Source of the DNA: Atopsyche davidsoni
Lineage: Eukaryota > Arthropoda > Insecta > Trichoptera > Hydrobiosidae
Direction: 5' to 3'
DNA: 64,000 bases
Assembly: GCA_022113835.1 (NCBI GenBank)
Contig: JAILWY010000023.1
Location: forward strand, 3,658,001-3,722,000
Below the pieces are notes generated by a model. The model worked only from the letters and a program-made list of their open reading frames with translations. It did not search any database and was not told where the DNA came from. Shown piece by piece: positions 51,701 through 62,441 of the stretch. The first letter of the stretch is position 1. Each line of letters opens with the position of its first letter. The position numbers and the translations under genes are program-made.

Positions 51701-54700
51701 TTCAGAATACGAGGAATTTAAAATACGTGCTTTTAAAAAGAATTAATTTACATCTACTTTTGATTTTTTCGCCATTTAAATAAAAAACACATACGTTTTG
51801 CGCGAAGCCAGACAGTATAAAAAATGTAAACATTATTATCAAGATTGTCACACTGTTAGAGATCAGAAAAATTCAGAAATAATAAATTTTGAAAGTACGA
51901 CTAATCAATAGTCAGAATTGTAATTCTTCTTTTTAGAGAATATAATAATTTTAAAAATATATTATGAAAAATCTTTAATTTACAGGCTTTGCTTTGAATG
52001 GATTTATGGCCTTAAAATTTTCGAATTTATCAGTAGAGTGGTTTAATTTTGCGAAAATCAAATATTTATTAAGTAAGTTACAGGGTATGGTCTTGTTGTA
52101 TCTTAATTCTATTTTCGGCTGTGTCGAACGGCCGTTCTGCATGATAAGCATCGGTCCTCATGCGAGTCACGGCCGCTGACCAGACAGGACGTGCTGTCCC
52201 GCTGAAGGACCCACCATGGCGCGTGTGCGGGACACTCCAATACCTGACTCCGTTCACTTTCAATTCCAAGTGCGACTATTGAGCCTATAGAAGACTTAGG
52301 GGTGTAGAACCTTGGAGCTGATTTATTTGCCTGTGATATAAATTAGATAGGTGATAAAAAAATTGTATCTTTAAGTATAATACATATTTATTAATCAAAG
52401 GAAAAATTAACATCACATAACAAGTAAGCAATCGTTAAATCGGTCAGATTTAGTATGATATATAAAACCTGCAACGATCAAATTAAAATATTCAATCCAA
52501 AAGGAAAAACTGCTGAAAATATTTTAAAATTACAAAGTTGGTATTTTATATACTCACTTAAGTTTTATGTAATAAAAATTTAGGTCAGCAATTAAATTTG
52601 ATATGCATCAATTGTAGTGTATGGTATAACTTTAAAATCGTATTTTGTATGCATGTGCTAAAGATAGGAAGTAATTAAACACACATAAAATGCGTCTGAC
52701 TTTTATAAAATAAGTGGGTAATACTACACTTTAATATCAATAAATATTCAATGTAAAATGCTGGGTTTTGAAACTTGTATTCGTCGATAATAGCGGCTGA
52801 TTATTCAACATCCATTTACGACTCCTGACTTCATATCCGTATTCTGGTTCGGACGTTTTATTTTGTACTGCTGCAATTAAGTTTATGAGAATTTCTCTTC
52901 GATGTAACTGCTATTTAGTCTTCGCACAGCCTTCGAACCTGTAACATATCAGATCAGCGGAGGCAAGTGCATCGAGCGCAGCGGGCGGTTATGTAAATGC
53001 AAGCTTTAGAAACAAACTTGCATCGGTGCAACTATCTAAGTTTTAAGAGTTTGGAAAGCAAATGAAAGTGAAGTGAGCTTACTAAAGTGCATTGTTCGGT
53101 GGGATGTTTCAGGATGCATTTTAGTGTGATTTGTGATGCAGTCAAATGGTTGTATGCGCGTTAAAGTGGATTTTATGTGACTCGTATGACTTTCACTTCA
53201 ATATATCGCATGTTTATTCACAAAACTATAATTTTGTATTGTTTTTATTTTTTAATTTGATTGCTCTGTGCTCATTGAAATGAGGGTTCTAAAAAATTTA
53301 TGTGACTATAAAACAAAGAATCTTCAGTAAATAAGTGAATGTGTTATAGTTAGTGTTTCAAAATTATTACAGTATTTAGAGAGTTGACGATTTTTGCTTG
53401 GTCCTGAAATTATAAGATATAATTTATTATTTAAGATATAATCAATGTTTTTTGAAATTGCACTATGTAAAAGACAAGTAATAAAAATATACTTGGAACT
53501 GTAACTGAATATTACTTTTTGAATCGTAATGTAAATCATTTACAAAAAATATAAAATTTAAACATAATTTTGTATGTTTTGTCAGTAACGCGTTAAATAA
53601 ATTTCTTATATAAGCAATATATAATTTTAATAATACATTTATTAAGAATTAAAATATATCTTATAATTTCTAAAGATTAATAAATATTTTTATACAAAAC
53701 AAAATTCGATTAAATATTTATTGGTAGTAGTCACGTAACATATTACATAATCATCTTAAATTATGAAATGAATAATTATTACCTATATAGAGTTAAAATC
53801 GATTAATTGATTAATAGAACCGACCTAGTCGTTGCCATGCGCGTGGTTAAAAATATTGTTGCGGCTGAAAATATTCTTCATGATTGAATCTGCCGATACG
53901 TTATGATGGACATTGCAAATAATCTCCACACACTATTGAACAAATAATGCAATCTCAGGGAATAAAGTCGCTATGAAGTAATAGTTCTAGAGGAGTTACT
54001 CTGAGCATGGAGTATATGAGCCAATAAGTAATTATTACGTGCGGATGTGTAACGGTCTATTTAAAAAATTATTGATGTTTTACATGAAACACAGTTCTTT
54101 TGCATAATTTATTACATCATTTTCTGGATTTACAATTTACAGAAATTAAATAAACATATATACACTGGTTTAACTGTTGGCTAGCAAAGGCAAACAATTT
54201 TTAAAAAATAGCTAGCATTTAAGAGTTGTGAGAGTAAAAAAGTATATTTTGAAACAATATAAATTAAATATCTCAATAAAAAAAAATTATGATGACAAAT
54301 ATAGTTAAAAATTGATAATGATATTTATTTCATATATTCTACAACATTTGTGATTTTTATTATGATATTTACAGAAGTACGGTTAAAAAATTAACAAAGA
54401 CCAATACCACTCCGCACGCTTCTGCAGTTGGTTGACCAAAGAGTTTTAAAGTTGTAATACGGAAATTCGCGTTTGAAATTTAAAGTGCTCTTTGTAATAA
54501 ATTTAAATGTTTATCGGATTGTTTTCACGCAACAAATAAGTGAGGTTACCAACTCCGTCTGCGTCAGTTCATTATCTTCAGAGCTCAATGAGGAACGTAT
54601 CGGTCCATTAGTCGATGCCGAGCTGTGAGCCTTCGTGTGCTGCCTTTTTAAATAAACCTTTTCGTTAAGCAGTTAGAGCAATCATTTTAAATAAAAGAGC

Positions 54701-57700
54701 AATAACAAAATTAACCGTATAATTACGGTGTAAAATATTATTGAAAATATTCTCAGTTATATGTGTAGTTAATAATGTATTTAAATGTTAAACTCTTATA
54801 CCAAAGTGTACTTTAACAAATTTATTTTATGATAATAGTTAAAATGGTGAAATTAAAATATTTCTGTTTAGTTTTAAGTTACTTAGTTTTGAATGTGGTG
54901 CAAGTCAATGTGCAGAGTGCATCTGCTGCGCAGCAGTACAAGTTTCTTATAAAATCAGAGTTATTTGGAACTGAGAAACCAGGCAAGTTGCTTTAAAAAA
55001 TAATATTCTTCATTTTCATGTGTCGTACAAGTTTATATATAGTTAAAACTTGCAAATTATTGAGTTTAAAGTATTTGATCTCTTGCATATACAGGTTTCA
55101 TCTTTCACCATGCGTTGAAGTATTTTTGTTGAAATCAATACTAATTACTTCAACGCACGGTCACAACAAAAACTCTATTTAAAAATGTAAAATGAAAATA
55201 AAAACCTAGCCAATAATATATATTTAACTATATTACGTGTGTTTAATAGAAAACAAATTAAACAAGTACAATAACCTTATGAAATTGCTCTAGAATAACA
55301 AATTCAAACCGCAATTGCTTTCATAATTATGGACACTAAATAAATTTGATTTTGATTGAATATTGCTTCGTTTTTTATGTAAAGCAGATATAATATAATA
55401 GATAGAGTATAATACATAATGTAGCTGAAATAATATACAACGGTAATGAGCTATTAAAAATAGCTTATTAATCATGATAAGTTTTTCTATAATATTACGA
55501 TGGAACAATTTTGTGTTCAGTGAATGTTCGTGATCGTGAATAATCATATAAAAATTAACTCTACTAAAGTTGCTTTTTATTCTAAAATTATTGCATGTTA
55601 TTTTTTGACTAACTCTCACTCACTGCATGTCGATCGAAATACTAACTGTATAAATAGCATTAGCCATTTTTTTCAGATGGAATCACATTGTAATGATTTA
55701 TATTTAACATCGTTTATATTTTTCACATCACTTTACTATTAGACTATCTTTTATCAACATATCATTGTAAACGTTTTTAGTTATTTTTTTTCAAAAAAGG
55801 TGTAGATTCTTTAAAATAGTTGTATCACAAGTTAATTCAGTTAAATTTACTGTTATGCATGTTTGAAATATTACTATCCTTTTTTGATTTACTAAAAAAC
55901 CCGTCTTTATAAGACTGGATTTTTAAACAATTCTACGATCGAAGGTAAATAAAAGTGGTTAAGTTTATTATATATATATTCATTTAAAATAGTTGACTTT
56001 TAAATAAATACGTACATTTCTTTTGAAACATATTTCATTGCTATTATATTTTTTTATGCAAAACAAAAATAATTTATTTTCAACTCAAATATTAAAAAAG
56101 TTTAATATCTAGTTCTGATATTAGTAACAATGTGTATAGCTTATAATATTGATTAATAAAAATATTTCCACAGTAAAAAGTTATCATCAATTTATTTATG
56201 TATATATTTCGGATTTAATTTATGACTTAAACTGTAATATGGCCATTATTAAATGTTTATTGCTTAAATTTTAGGTTGTGGAATATCTGTGGCGAAACAA
56301 GCAGCACAACGGCGGATAGTCGGAGGTGACGATGCCGGGTTTGGTTCCTTCCCCTGGCAAGCATACATTCGCATCGGATCATCAAGGTTTATAAACATCC
56401 CCTTATCCAACCCGCTTATGATTAATCCAAAAGCACTGAACTTTTTATCAAAATTATAATACAAATAATATAATCCCGTTCATCACATGAAGTTAAACAA
56501 TGTCACTTATACAAACTCTGGGGTTGTATTCAAACAATCAACATATCCTAGTTTTCTTCTTCCATAGTTTGATAGTTAATATTAAAATTTTAAAACCACA
56601 CTAAACACACGCCTGAGTGTTTTTATTTTGAGTATCAATAGATAAAAGTAAACATCACTTATTCAAATAATATAATACAAATATATTGAACTCTATCTTG
56701 TCCTTATTTTTGTCTCAAGTTCATCTCTAAATGTATGAGTTTTCTTATATAAAACTATACACCCACACATTGAAATATTAAAAAAATATATAGTATATTT
56801 ATAATATAACAAAAAAATACCTGCAGATATTTCAAAATAGCTTAAATTTAATAAAAATAGCCAGCTTTGTCTCGCGCAGATATTTTAAGCATCATTAGTT
56901 TGATAATTGCTATTGTTTTATATTCACTAACGTCGCGTCACACGAAAGATTTTATAATTTGTGAATGCATATCATTGTTGCGAGCATCATTGAATGCACG
57001 CGATGGGACTTGTCCAATACTCACTTTTCAAATTCTCACCGAGAGTGAAACTAGTCTGACATGAAATTAGTTGAGTGTGGAAAGAATTTTACCATCGCAG
57101 TAATTTTAATTATAAAATTCTTCAGATTTAACTATCAACAGGTCTAACGTACTGAATATATTAAAAACAAAAAAAAATAAGTGGCTTTTTCAGCTGTTAG
57201 AGGGTTTGAAGCTTAAGTTGACTATTTACTGAATATAAAATAAAATGTAACAACACAATGTATATTTATTCATAAAAACAGCTTTAAATTTATTTTTAAT
57301 TATACATCACTACACATATGAAAACATAACGCTTCTAATTACAGTAACATGAATGCAAATTAATTATTTGATTTAATTCACACCGAATTCTCATTAATAT
57401 GAAACATATATACTTTACACTTTGTAATATTTTTATATAGTTTTGTAAAATATATATTGTTTAAATAATTATTATATTTTTTATAGCCGATGAACCCATG
57501 TTGCATATTTTGAAAATCAATTTTAATGTGATATGTTTTTTTTTTAAATCATAAAATATACTTCATGGATCATATTGTGTACATTGTGTTTAAACTTACT
57601 TTTTTCACGTAATTCTTTTTTAATTATTTCCAATTGAAATTGCGCAATTGTCAAATATCTTTAAAGTACCTTTTGTAGACTTGTACATGAACATAACCGA

Positions 57701-59734
57701 GTAGACATTGTGTGCAATATAACCGAATACCGTTACAGATGCAACATGCTTATGTCACTCTTCGAGCTTATTGGATGGCGGCAGTGTTGGATAGAGAGGT
57801 AAACATCATAAACAATGTAGTAGAAACTGTAGAAGGATACGTCGACTTGTAGAAGAACGTTCCTCTATTAGAAAATCTCAGTATGTATGCCTATTTCTCT
57901 CTCTGGTAGAGTAGTAAGTAGAGACTTTTCCATCCAACACGCACCGTCTCTCTCGCACTTTGAAATTTTACACACGAATTCTTATCAAAATTTAAAAAAA
58001 AACTTTTATGTAGGTCTGAAAATAAGTAGAAATTTCTCTTTCAAACTTTTCTATTTCTGTCAAGTATTGTTATCGTTAAAAACAATACAAATGACTAATG
58101 AAATTCATAAATAGTTTTATGCTTTTCTTTTATAATATATTATACTTCCTGCATTATCGAATATTATATATAGTTAGTATCGCTTTTTAATGAATTGTTT
58201 CTTTAATCAGTGGCCTCTACATGAAATACCGACACAGTATTTAAGCACATATTTGTCTTTAAACACATATTATGTCAAAATATATATATATGTACTTAAA
58301 TATCATGATCTAAACGTGTATTAAAATATTTTTAATTTACAAGTGAGTTTAACAAAGTAGAAAGTCTTATTATGGTAATAAATAGATTTTTGTTTTGTAA
58401 TTTTTTGCTAATTATTTCAATAAACGATAAATTGTTATACCCATTTTTTGTATTTTAGATGGACCATAAAGGTAAGTAGAAAAGTTATTTAATTAAAAAT
58501 AAAATAAAAACACTTTTGTAACATAAATAGATAGTGTAAAAAATCATTGGATACGAAAAAGTTTTTTTGATATTCAGAAAAGTACTTGAAACTAGTGTCA
58601 AAAAGTATTAATAAAAATTAATTTGACCATTACAATACTAAGTAAGCATGTAATGTTAAATTATAAATTCATTGGTATATGGATATTTTTTTTTTTGTGT
58701 CCCAAAATTAACGCAAGATTCGAATTTATCGCCATTTTTGTAGTAAAGTTTTGGGAACACTTTAAAAAAATAATTTGACAGCTGACAGTTTAGGGCTAGT
58801 AAAAATGGAGCGTTACACGATAAAACAACGTGTCTTCATTATTGAACAATATTTAAAAAAAAATGAAAGCTTGGCAGCCGCAGTTTCAGTTTCATACAAA
58901 ATATGGTTGGAATAGTTTTTTAAGTTCGTCTCTCTTCGCTGTGCATGGTCATTGGGCTTCAGTTCTTGTGTTAATTGAATTTCGTAAGCATGGAGACACA
59001 GATCTTTAGTTAGTATACGCTGTAGAGAGCTTCTTGAAATTTGCAATTCTTGTCCACGACTCCGAATTGAGGTTCCTGGATTGTCACGACACTCTTACGC
59101 ACTGCTTCGATATTGACATTTGAACGGCTTGTTTTTGGACGACCAGTGTGTTTAGCGTCTCCAACGTATCCAGTCTTCCTGAACTTTTCAATTAATCTCT
59201 TCACAGTTGACGAAGTTAAAACACTATTCCGACCATATTTTGTATGAAATATTCGAACTGCGGCTGCCAAGCTTTCATTATTTTTGAAATATTGTTCAAT
59301 AATGAAACCACGTTGTTCTATCGTGTAACGCTCCATTTATACTAACCTTAAACTGTCAGCTGTCAAATTGTTTTTTTACAAATTTAAATCTTGCGTTGAT
59401 TATGGGACACCTTTATATGTCTTTTAAGATTCCTTATTTTTTGAAACAGGTATGTCATGACTGCGTTTGTGATTTTTCAGGTGTGGGGGTTCCCTGGTGT
59501 CTCGCCGCCACGTGGTCACGGCGGGTCACTGCGTGGCTCGGGCCACCCCTCGCCAGGTCCACGTGACCCTCGGCGACTACGTCATCAACTCTGCCGTCGA
59601 GCCTCTCCCCGCGTACACCTTCGGAGTTGCGCGGATCAATGTGCACCCCTATTTCAAGTTCACCCCTCAGGCGGACAGATTCGACGTCGCAGTGCTGACG
59701 CTGGACAGAAATGTCCACTACATGCCGCACATAG
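29664..59734 (+). CDS. CLIP-like modular trypsin-type serine protease (CG8170-type), 4 exons, 3' end outside the window
   Basis: Join of 29664-30750, 45444-46079, 56275-56386 and 59481-59734; about 696 residues are visible. Intron phases agree at every junction (1, 1, 2) and the last visible donor leaves phase 1. Domain order: signal peptide (about 1-21), acidic and Tyr/Pro/Asn-rich low-complexity region (22-500), six-cysteine CLIP-like module (Cys502-Cys533), linker, activation site R588|IVGG, then the catalytic domain with FPWQ (600-603), His628 in TAGHC and Asp680 in FDVAVL. The Ser exon (GDSGG) is not in the window. By family knowledge this is a secreted, zymogen-activated S1 protease; I recall Drosophila CG8170 as having the same arrangement, with filzig, notopleural and tracheal-prostasin as more distant relatives. 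Whether it is catalytically active cannot be decided without the Ser exon. Its substrate is unknown; an extracellular or epithelial-matrix role is inference. Confidence 0.9.
34018..34296 (+). mobile_element. hAT-type MITE, copy 1
   Basis: 279-base element with inverted ends CAGTGGTCCCCAACC and GGTTGGGGATCCCTG. It is flanked by 8-bp direct repeats TCCTAATC / TCCTAAGC (7 of 8), the size expected for hAT transposition. A GC-rich subterminal part contains GCCCGCCGCTGTGCGACCAC. There is no coding capacity, so it is non-autonomous. The copy at 38061 is the same family in opposite orientation. Confidence 0.85.
34688..34935 (-). repeat. SINE-like repeat, copy D (full-length type)
   Basis: About 250 bases collinear with copy C, with a 20-25-base internal deletion just after AAGTGCCT. 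It lies in intron 1 of the protease gene, antisense to it. No clear tRNA A/B boxes are visible, so the SINE label rests on length, dispersion and simple tail. Confidence 0.7.
37087..37434. mobile_element. hAT-type MITE of a second family
   Basis: 348-base element with inverted ends CACTGGTTCCCAAA and TTTGGGAACCTATG. It is flanked by 8-bp direct repeats CTTTATAG / CTTTACAG (7 of 8). The interior has no coding frame. Its interior and ends differ from the 34.0/38.1-kb family, so it is a separate hAT-like group. Confidence 0.8.
37669..37745. repeat. GC-rich (GCCGCAC)n minisatellite
   Basis: Tandem heptamers GCCGCAC, about six clean units followed by variants, inside a GC-rich patch (37.55-37.83 kb) in intron 1. 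Overlapping His/Arg/Ala-rich frames on both strands come from the repeat. Confidence 0.85.
38061..38353 (-). mobile_element. hAT-type MITE, copy 2 (inverted relative to copy 1)
   Basis: 293-base element beginning CAGGGGTCCCCAATC and ending TTTGGGGACCACTG. It is flanked by perfect 8-bp duplications CCCTAAAG (38053-38060 and 38354-38361). Its GC-rich subterminal block is the reverse complement of that in the 34.0-kb copy. The perfect duplication suggests a fairly recent insertion. Confidence 0.9.
39083..39163. repeat. GC-rich heptamer array (GGGTCGC / GGGTCTT) and GGCAGCTGGA repeats
   Basis: About six GGGTC-based heptamers (39083-39125), followed by two copies of AGGCAGCTGG, in a GC-rich patch (39.05-39.28 kb) in intron 1. 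The CAGCTG cores are E-box-like. Confidence 0.75.
39515..39668. mobile_element. MITE remnant related to the 58.7-kb mariner-type element
   Basis: The right end (39641-39668) is the terminal repeat of the same family, reading AATCTTGCGTTAATTTTGGG then ACACCCTA. Subterminal sequence at 39518-39565 (GCCATTTTTGCAGTAAAG and CTGACAGTTTAGGGTTA) matches the left arm of the 58.7-kb element. The internal sequence is lost and the left terminal repeat is not clear. Confidence 0.6.
45444..46079 (+). CDS. Exon 2: basic linker and six-cysteine CLIP-like module
   Basis: A strong pyrimidine-rich acceptor ends at CACTCTCAG (45443). The leftover G of exon 1 plus AA gives Glu363, and the frame stays open for 211 further codons. 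The first part is Lys/Gln/Asn-rich. Residues 502-533 have the spacing C-x5-C-x5-C-x10-C-x6-CC, including CEFFLYCWMSGGLL, which is the module I associate with CG8170-type proteases and related to CLIP domains. A Pro/Leu-rich linker follows and ends YGPVVNDN. The donor is C|GTAAGT at 46080, phase 1, and the split codon becomes CGT (Arg575) with exon 3. Two other open frames over this exon are shadows. Confidence 0.92.
47050..47092. repeat. (AT)n followed by poly-T
   Basis: About thirteen AT units, then a T-run, in intron 2. Confidence 0.85.
48799..48828. repeat. Perfect 30-bp palindrome
   Basis: GATATTCTAAACCAA followed immediately by its exact reverse complement, in intron 2. Confidence 0.9.
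54564..54598 (+). promoter_or_regulatory. Candidate Inr + DPE core promoter for the alternative first exon
   Basis: TCAGTT at 54564-54569 fits the arthropod initiator TCAKTY. With its A as +1, positions +28 to +33 read GAACGT, a 5 of 6 match to the downstream promoter element. No clear TATA box lies near -30. The ATG of the candidate exon is about 280 bases downstream, and short upstream ATGs lie between, for example at 54588. The surrounding 54540-54640 is locally less AT-rich than its flanks. Confidence 0.3.
54844..54982 (+). CDS. Candidate alternative first exon: new signal peptide spliced to the protease domain
   Basis: ATG at 54844 in good context (AAAATGG) opens a 46-codon frame. It starts with a basic residue pair and a hydrophobic stretch (FCLVLSYLVLNVV), typical of a signal peptide, and continues to FGTEKP. 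It ends in phase 1 at CCAG|GCAAGT, the classic consensus of GC-AG introns. Spliced to 56275 it reads ...EKP-G-CGISVAKQ in frame, giving a secreted protease without the low-complexity region or the CLIP-like module. Unspliced, the frame stops four codons later (54844-54996, 50 residues). The exon could be fortuitous, as AT-rich DNA often encodes hydrophobic peptides, but coinciding signal peptide, splice consensus and phase are persuasive. Confidence 0.5.
55108..55160. repeat. Short inverted repeat downstream of the alternative exon
   Basis: CCATGCGTTGAAGTATT (55108-55124) pairs with AATTACTTCAACGCACGG (55143-55160) apart from two mismatches. It lies just downstream of the candidate GC donor. 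Confidence 0.6.
56275..56386 (+). CDS. Exon 3: activation peptide and start of the catalytic domain
   Basis: The acceptor is AAATTTTAG (56274). Read in phase 1 after exon 2 it gives R-CGISVAKQAAQRR|IVGGDD...FPWQAYIRIGSS. This contains the conserved linker Cys576, which in the family bonds the light chain to the protease domain. It also contains the trypsin-like activation site after Arg588, and the PWQ motif. The donor AAG|GTTTAT at 56387 leaves phase 2 and joins exon 4 to make Arg612. The exon has only 36 complete codons. The same acceptor phase would accept the candidate alternative first exon at 54844-54982. Confidence 0.93.
58697..59410 (-). mobile_element. Tc1/mariner-type element converted to a fold-back structure
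   Basis: Both ends carry a 24-bp terminal inverted repeat starting GTGTCCCA and ending CGCAAGATT (22 of 24 match). Unusually, the inverted repeat extends about 200 bases inward on each side and includes the 5'UTR and first about 35 codons of the same transposase gene, once on the plus strand (from 58805) and once on the minus strand (from 59336). The element therefore has two 5' ends facing each other and no 3' half of the transposase. Element length is 714 bases. No clear TA duplication is visible at the left junction, which lies in a poly-T run. Confidence 0.75.
58813..59336 (-). pseudogene. Truncated, frameshifted DUF4817/HTH mariner-type transposase
   Basis: The minus-strand frame from ATG at 59336 encodes the helix-turn-helix N-terminus of mariner-type transposases: MERYTIEQR..FIIEQYF, SSTVKRLIEKFRKTGYV, HTGRPKTSRS. 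A single-base frameshift near 59040 moves the frame; QISRSSLQRILTK and LTQELKPNDHAQRRE continue in the next frame. After about 58920 the sequence runs into the inverted copy of its own 5' end, and no DDE catalytic domain is present. Non-functional. By family knowledge this DNA-binding domain recognises the element's terminal repeats. Confidence 0.8.
59481..59734 (+). CDS. Exon 4: catalytic His and Asp of the S1 protease domain
   Basis: The acceptor is GTGATTTTTCAG (59480). The exon reads CGGSLVSRRHVVTAGHC, with catalytic His628 and the Cys613/Cys629 disulfide that is standard in S1 proteases. It continues through VTLGDY and HPYFKF to FDVAVLTL, with catalytic Asp680. It ends at MPHI with donor TAG|GTGAGG at 59735, phase 1. 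In the family the next residues are A-P-I-C-L-P; I found no such exon between 59735 and 64000, so the Gly-Asp-Ser-Gly-Gly exon must lie downstream. The exon is more GC-rich than the surrounding intron. Frames in the other phases and on the minus strand are shadows. Confidence 0.93.
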
Positions 59735-62214
59735 GTGAGGACAACCGTACTACATTATTATTTTTAAATTCTCTATGTTTTAGACATCACATAAACATCT
59801 AATCAAATGTTTAATTAGTAGGTTTTATGCTTATGGTTAACTCTAAATGTGAAGTATTTATATACTTCTATATAAAACACCACTACAAATGCCATGAAAA
59901 TACTTGAAATTGTTTTTATTTTGCGCGAATTCCCAGGAAACAATAAAACAATAAATTAAAATTGGCCTAGTCACTATCATTATTGTTAGACTAATTGGCA
60001 GTTGAAATTTCACATTTACGCTGTTAAAAATCTTTGTAGTTTCTTCAGTCATTTTTTTTTTCAAATACGAGAAAATTTTAACAGAATTATTTATAAAAAA
60101 AAATTAACAAACTTTTTTTAAAATTTATAATCGTAACATGTTATAAGCTATATGATCATGATTTAAATAAGTTTACAAGCATTAAAATTTTTAAAAAAAG
60201 TTTTGGGAAAATGTGATATTATTTTGCGAAATATGGAAAATTCAGTATTGTCAGTAAGCGATAGTTAAAAAATCTAATTACTGATTATTTTTAAAAGTAT
60301 ATAAAGAGATTATAGCTTTGAGTATTATGGCTAAAAGAGACGAGTATTTCACGATGGTAATATTTTTTATTTATGCAATGGTCGGTGGAAATGGTATACC
60401 TTTATTATTAAATTAATTCTTATAATAACTTGACCGTCTCAACGTATTCACGAGCACAGCGATATTGTGGCAAATAACACGACGCATTGATAAATGAATA
60501 GCAATAAAGACAAGCGACAAGCAAGAAAGTTCTTTAACGAGAGTTGCTTTATGAGCTTAACGTACACAATCTTCATAAGATCACAAATTTCACTCAAACT
60601 GCAAATTAATCCATTAGGAAACCTTGCGTTTCTCCTCGGGCCTGTCGTCACCTTTTGAGCACACCATCTGAATCCACAGCAACTCCGTAATCTCAATTAA
60701 AAATAATGTCTCTTCAATCAACGCAGATCTCACGCAAATCGTCTAAGGATTTTTTTCGTGAGACAATTTATTCGTAACAAAAAGACAATCTCTCTTTCTA
60801 TTGATAAGCCGCGCGTCCCACCATCTGTACGCACAGTGACTATTATGAATCTACAGGTTTTTGTGTCTTTGTTTATTGTTAATACAAGCATTTCTCTACA
60901 GACTTACGTTTTGAAACTATGCTTGCTGTAATAGTATTAAAAACTCAGTTGTGGGTTAGGTTAGATTTGGCCTAGCACGAACGGTGTTATTTCTCTATCT
61001 TGATAGGAAATGAAAATCATGTGCCATGTGGACGTGCTGAAATCGAAACTAAGAAGATTGCCTTTCGGTTGGATCGTTGAACCTTCTAAGTCTAGTACAT
61101 ACTACTTGCGTAGAAAACCTCACCTAAAGAAAGCTGGTATCACTTTCGATGATCACAGAGATTGCAAGATTCATATCTAATGTATTACTTACTTAACGCT
61201 TAACTTAATGTTTGGTGTTATTGCTTGACGATGAGAAGTTTTTGGACTTAACCTCTTGAGGAGCGTTTAAAAAAGATAGCCGGAACTCTTGAGTACGAAA
61301 AGGACATTCCAAGATTACTTCATTTCACTCTTTTGGGAAATATATTTCAAGAATGCATTAAATATATTGACATAATACGGCGTAATACTTAAATAGTGTA
61401 ATTTATTTGACTATAATCAGAATGTGTAACATTATTCGGTAACAATGACTTGTGCTCGTGTGTGCTGCGAAACATCCAAAATGTACGTAACGTTATGACA
61501 ATTTTACTATTTCTAAATTATTACGTGAGTAAATAATTTAGAATAAACAAAATATACTGGCTTTGTTTTATCACTTACATAAACTTGACACACATCACAC
61601 ATAACAAGCCTTTGTGAAAAAATAAATTATAAGAAGTAGGTTATATTTTTTTACTTTTTATATCCAGACAACTTACATAATTTTTATGATACTTAGACAA
61701 TCTACATTCTAAAAATTGATAATTATTCTAATTATCTATAAAAGGGGATCGCTAGAAGTAGGTATGCAATCAAAAGAGTTAAAAATAATAATCAGCTGAT
61801 TTTTTTTAATCCCTGATATCTGAAAAACTTGCATTAGAGAAAGTCTTCTTCCTGAAAGTTTTTTTATACATTTTGAACATATGAAAGACTTCAAGATCAA
61901 AACTGTGCAAACTCATATTTTGCAAACTGAAGCCAGTTTTAATTTTCCTGGAATATATCTGACAGAATGGGAATTGAGCTGGCGAAATCTCGATTACTGA
62001 ACCAACTTACTGAAAGGTATAAAAATCGCTAACCAAAGATTAAAAAACATAAATAATTAAACAAAGCGCATAATATTAGATGATTTGTACATTTTGCTGC
62101 TACAGTAAATAAAAAACACATGCAATCTCATAAATTATGATTAAAATCGCATCAAAGACATCGCCACGCGTGGGCGCTATTCAGAGGCTTTCAAAGTTAT
62201 ACAAATCAATATTA
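59735..62214 (+). other. Start of intron 4 of the protease gene, no exon seen
   Basis: Begins with donor GTGAGG. AT-rich. No exon encoding the expected A-P-I-C-L-P continuation or a GDSGG motif was found in any frame. 60440-60850 and 60950-61150 are unidentified, slightly GC-richer patches. Confidence 0.7.
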
Positions 62215-62402
62215 TAAGTAATAAGTAAAATACTTGAGTGATTTTTCCACATATAGATTTATATTGGTATTTAACAAATTTTGAATTGGATATTTTGGCA
62301 AATAAAACGATGTTTACAAAAAAAAATCAAGAATTTTCTTCGTAGTTAAATTTAGGAATTGGTCCAATGATCGTTGAGCGTTGGCGTTATCAAACTGAGC
62401 CA

Positions 62403-62441
62403 GTTTGATGATGCCAACGTGAAAGGTTGGCGAAACCGGTC
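62403..62441 (+). ncRNA. Candidate hammerhead-like ribozyme motif, unit 1
   Basis: TGATGA (62406-62411), perfect 6-bp stem II GCCAAC / GTTGGC (62413-62418, 62426-62431) with loop GTGAAAG, then GAAA (62432-62435), palindromic stem III ACCGGT, and cleavage triplet GTC ending 62441. Departures: the usual C3 is T, an extra T follows the core, and stem I is weak. A dimeric form through the self-complementary stem III is possible. Activity is not established. Confidence 0.35.

Larger units (their letters stand above)
46080..56274 (+). other. Intron 2 of the serine protease gene (10.2 kb)
   Basis: Donor GTAAGT, acceptor AAATTTTAG. It contains an (AT)n run near 47050, a 30-bp perfect palindrome (48799-48828), an unexplained GC-richer patch (52090-52310), and the candidate alternative promoter and first exon (54.5-55.0 kb). 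The rest is AT-rich without supported genes. Confidence 0.85.
56387..59480 (+). other. Intron 3 of the serine protease gene (3.1 kb)
   Basis: Donor GTTTAT, acceptor TTTTTCAG. It is AT-rich, with a moderately GC-rich unidentified patch at 57740-57960. The fold-back mariner-type element (58697-59410) ends 70 bases before exon 4. Confidence 0.85.

Noticed and set aside
45444..54982. Candidate exon at 54844 as an internal exon between exons 2 and 3
   Set aside because: An AG at the right phase exists (before TCAATGTG), but the acceptor context is weak, and exon 2 joins exon 3 directly with the family-typical reading VVNDN-R-CGIS.
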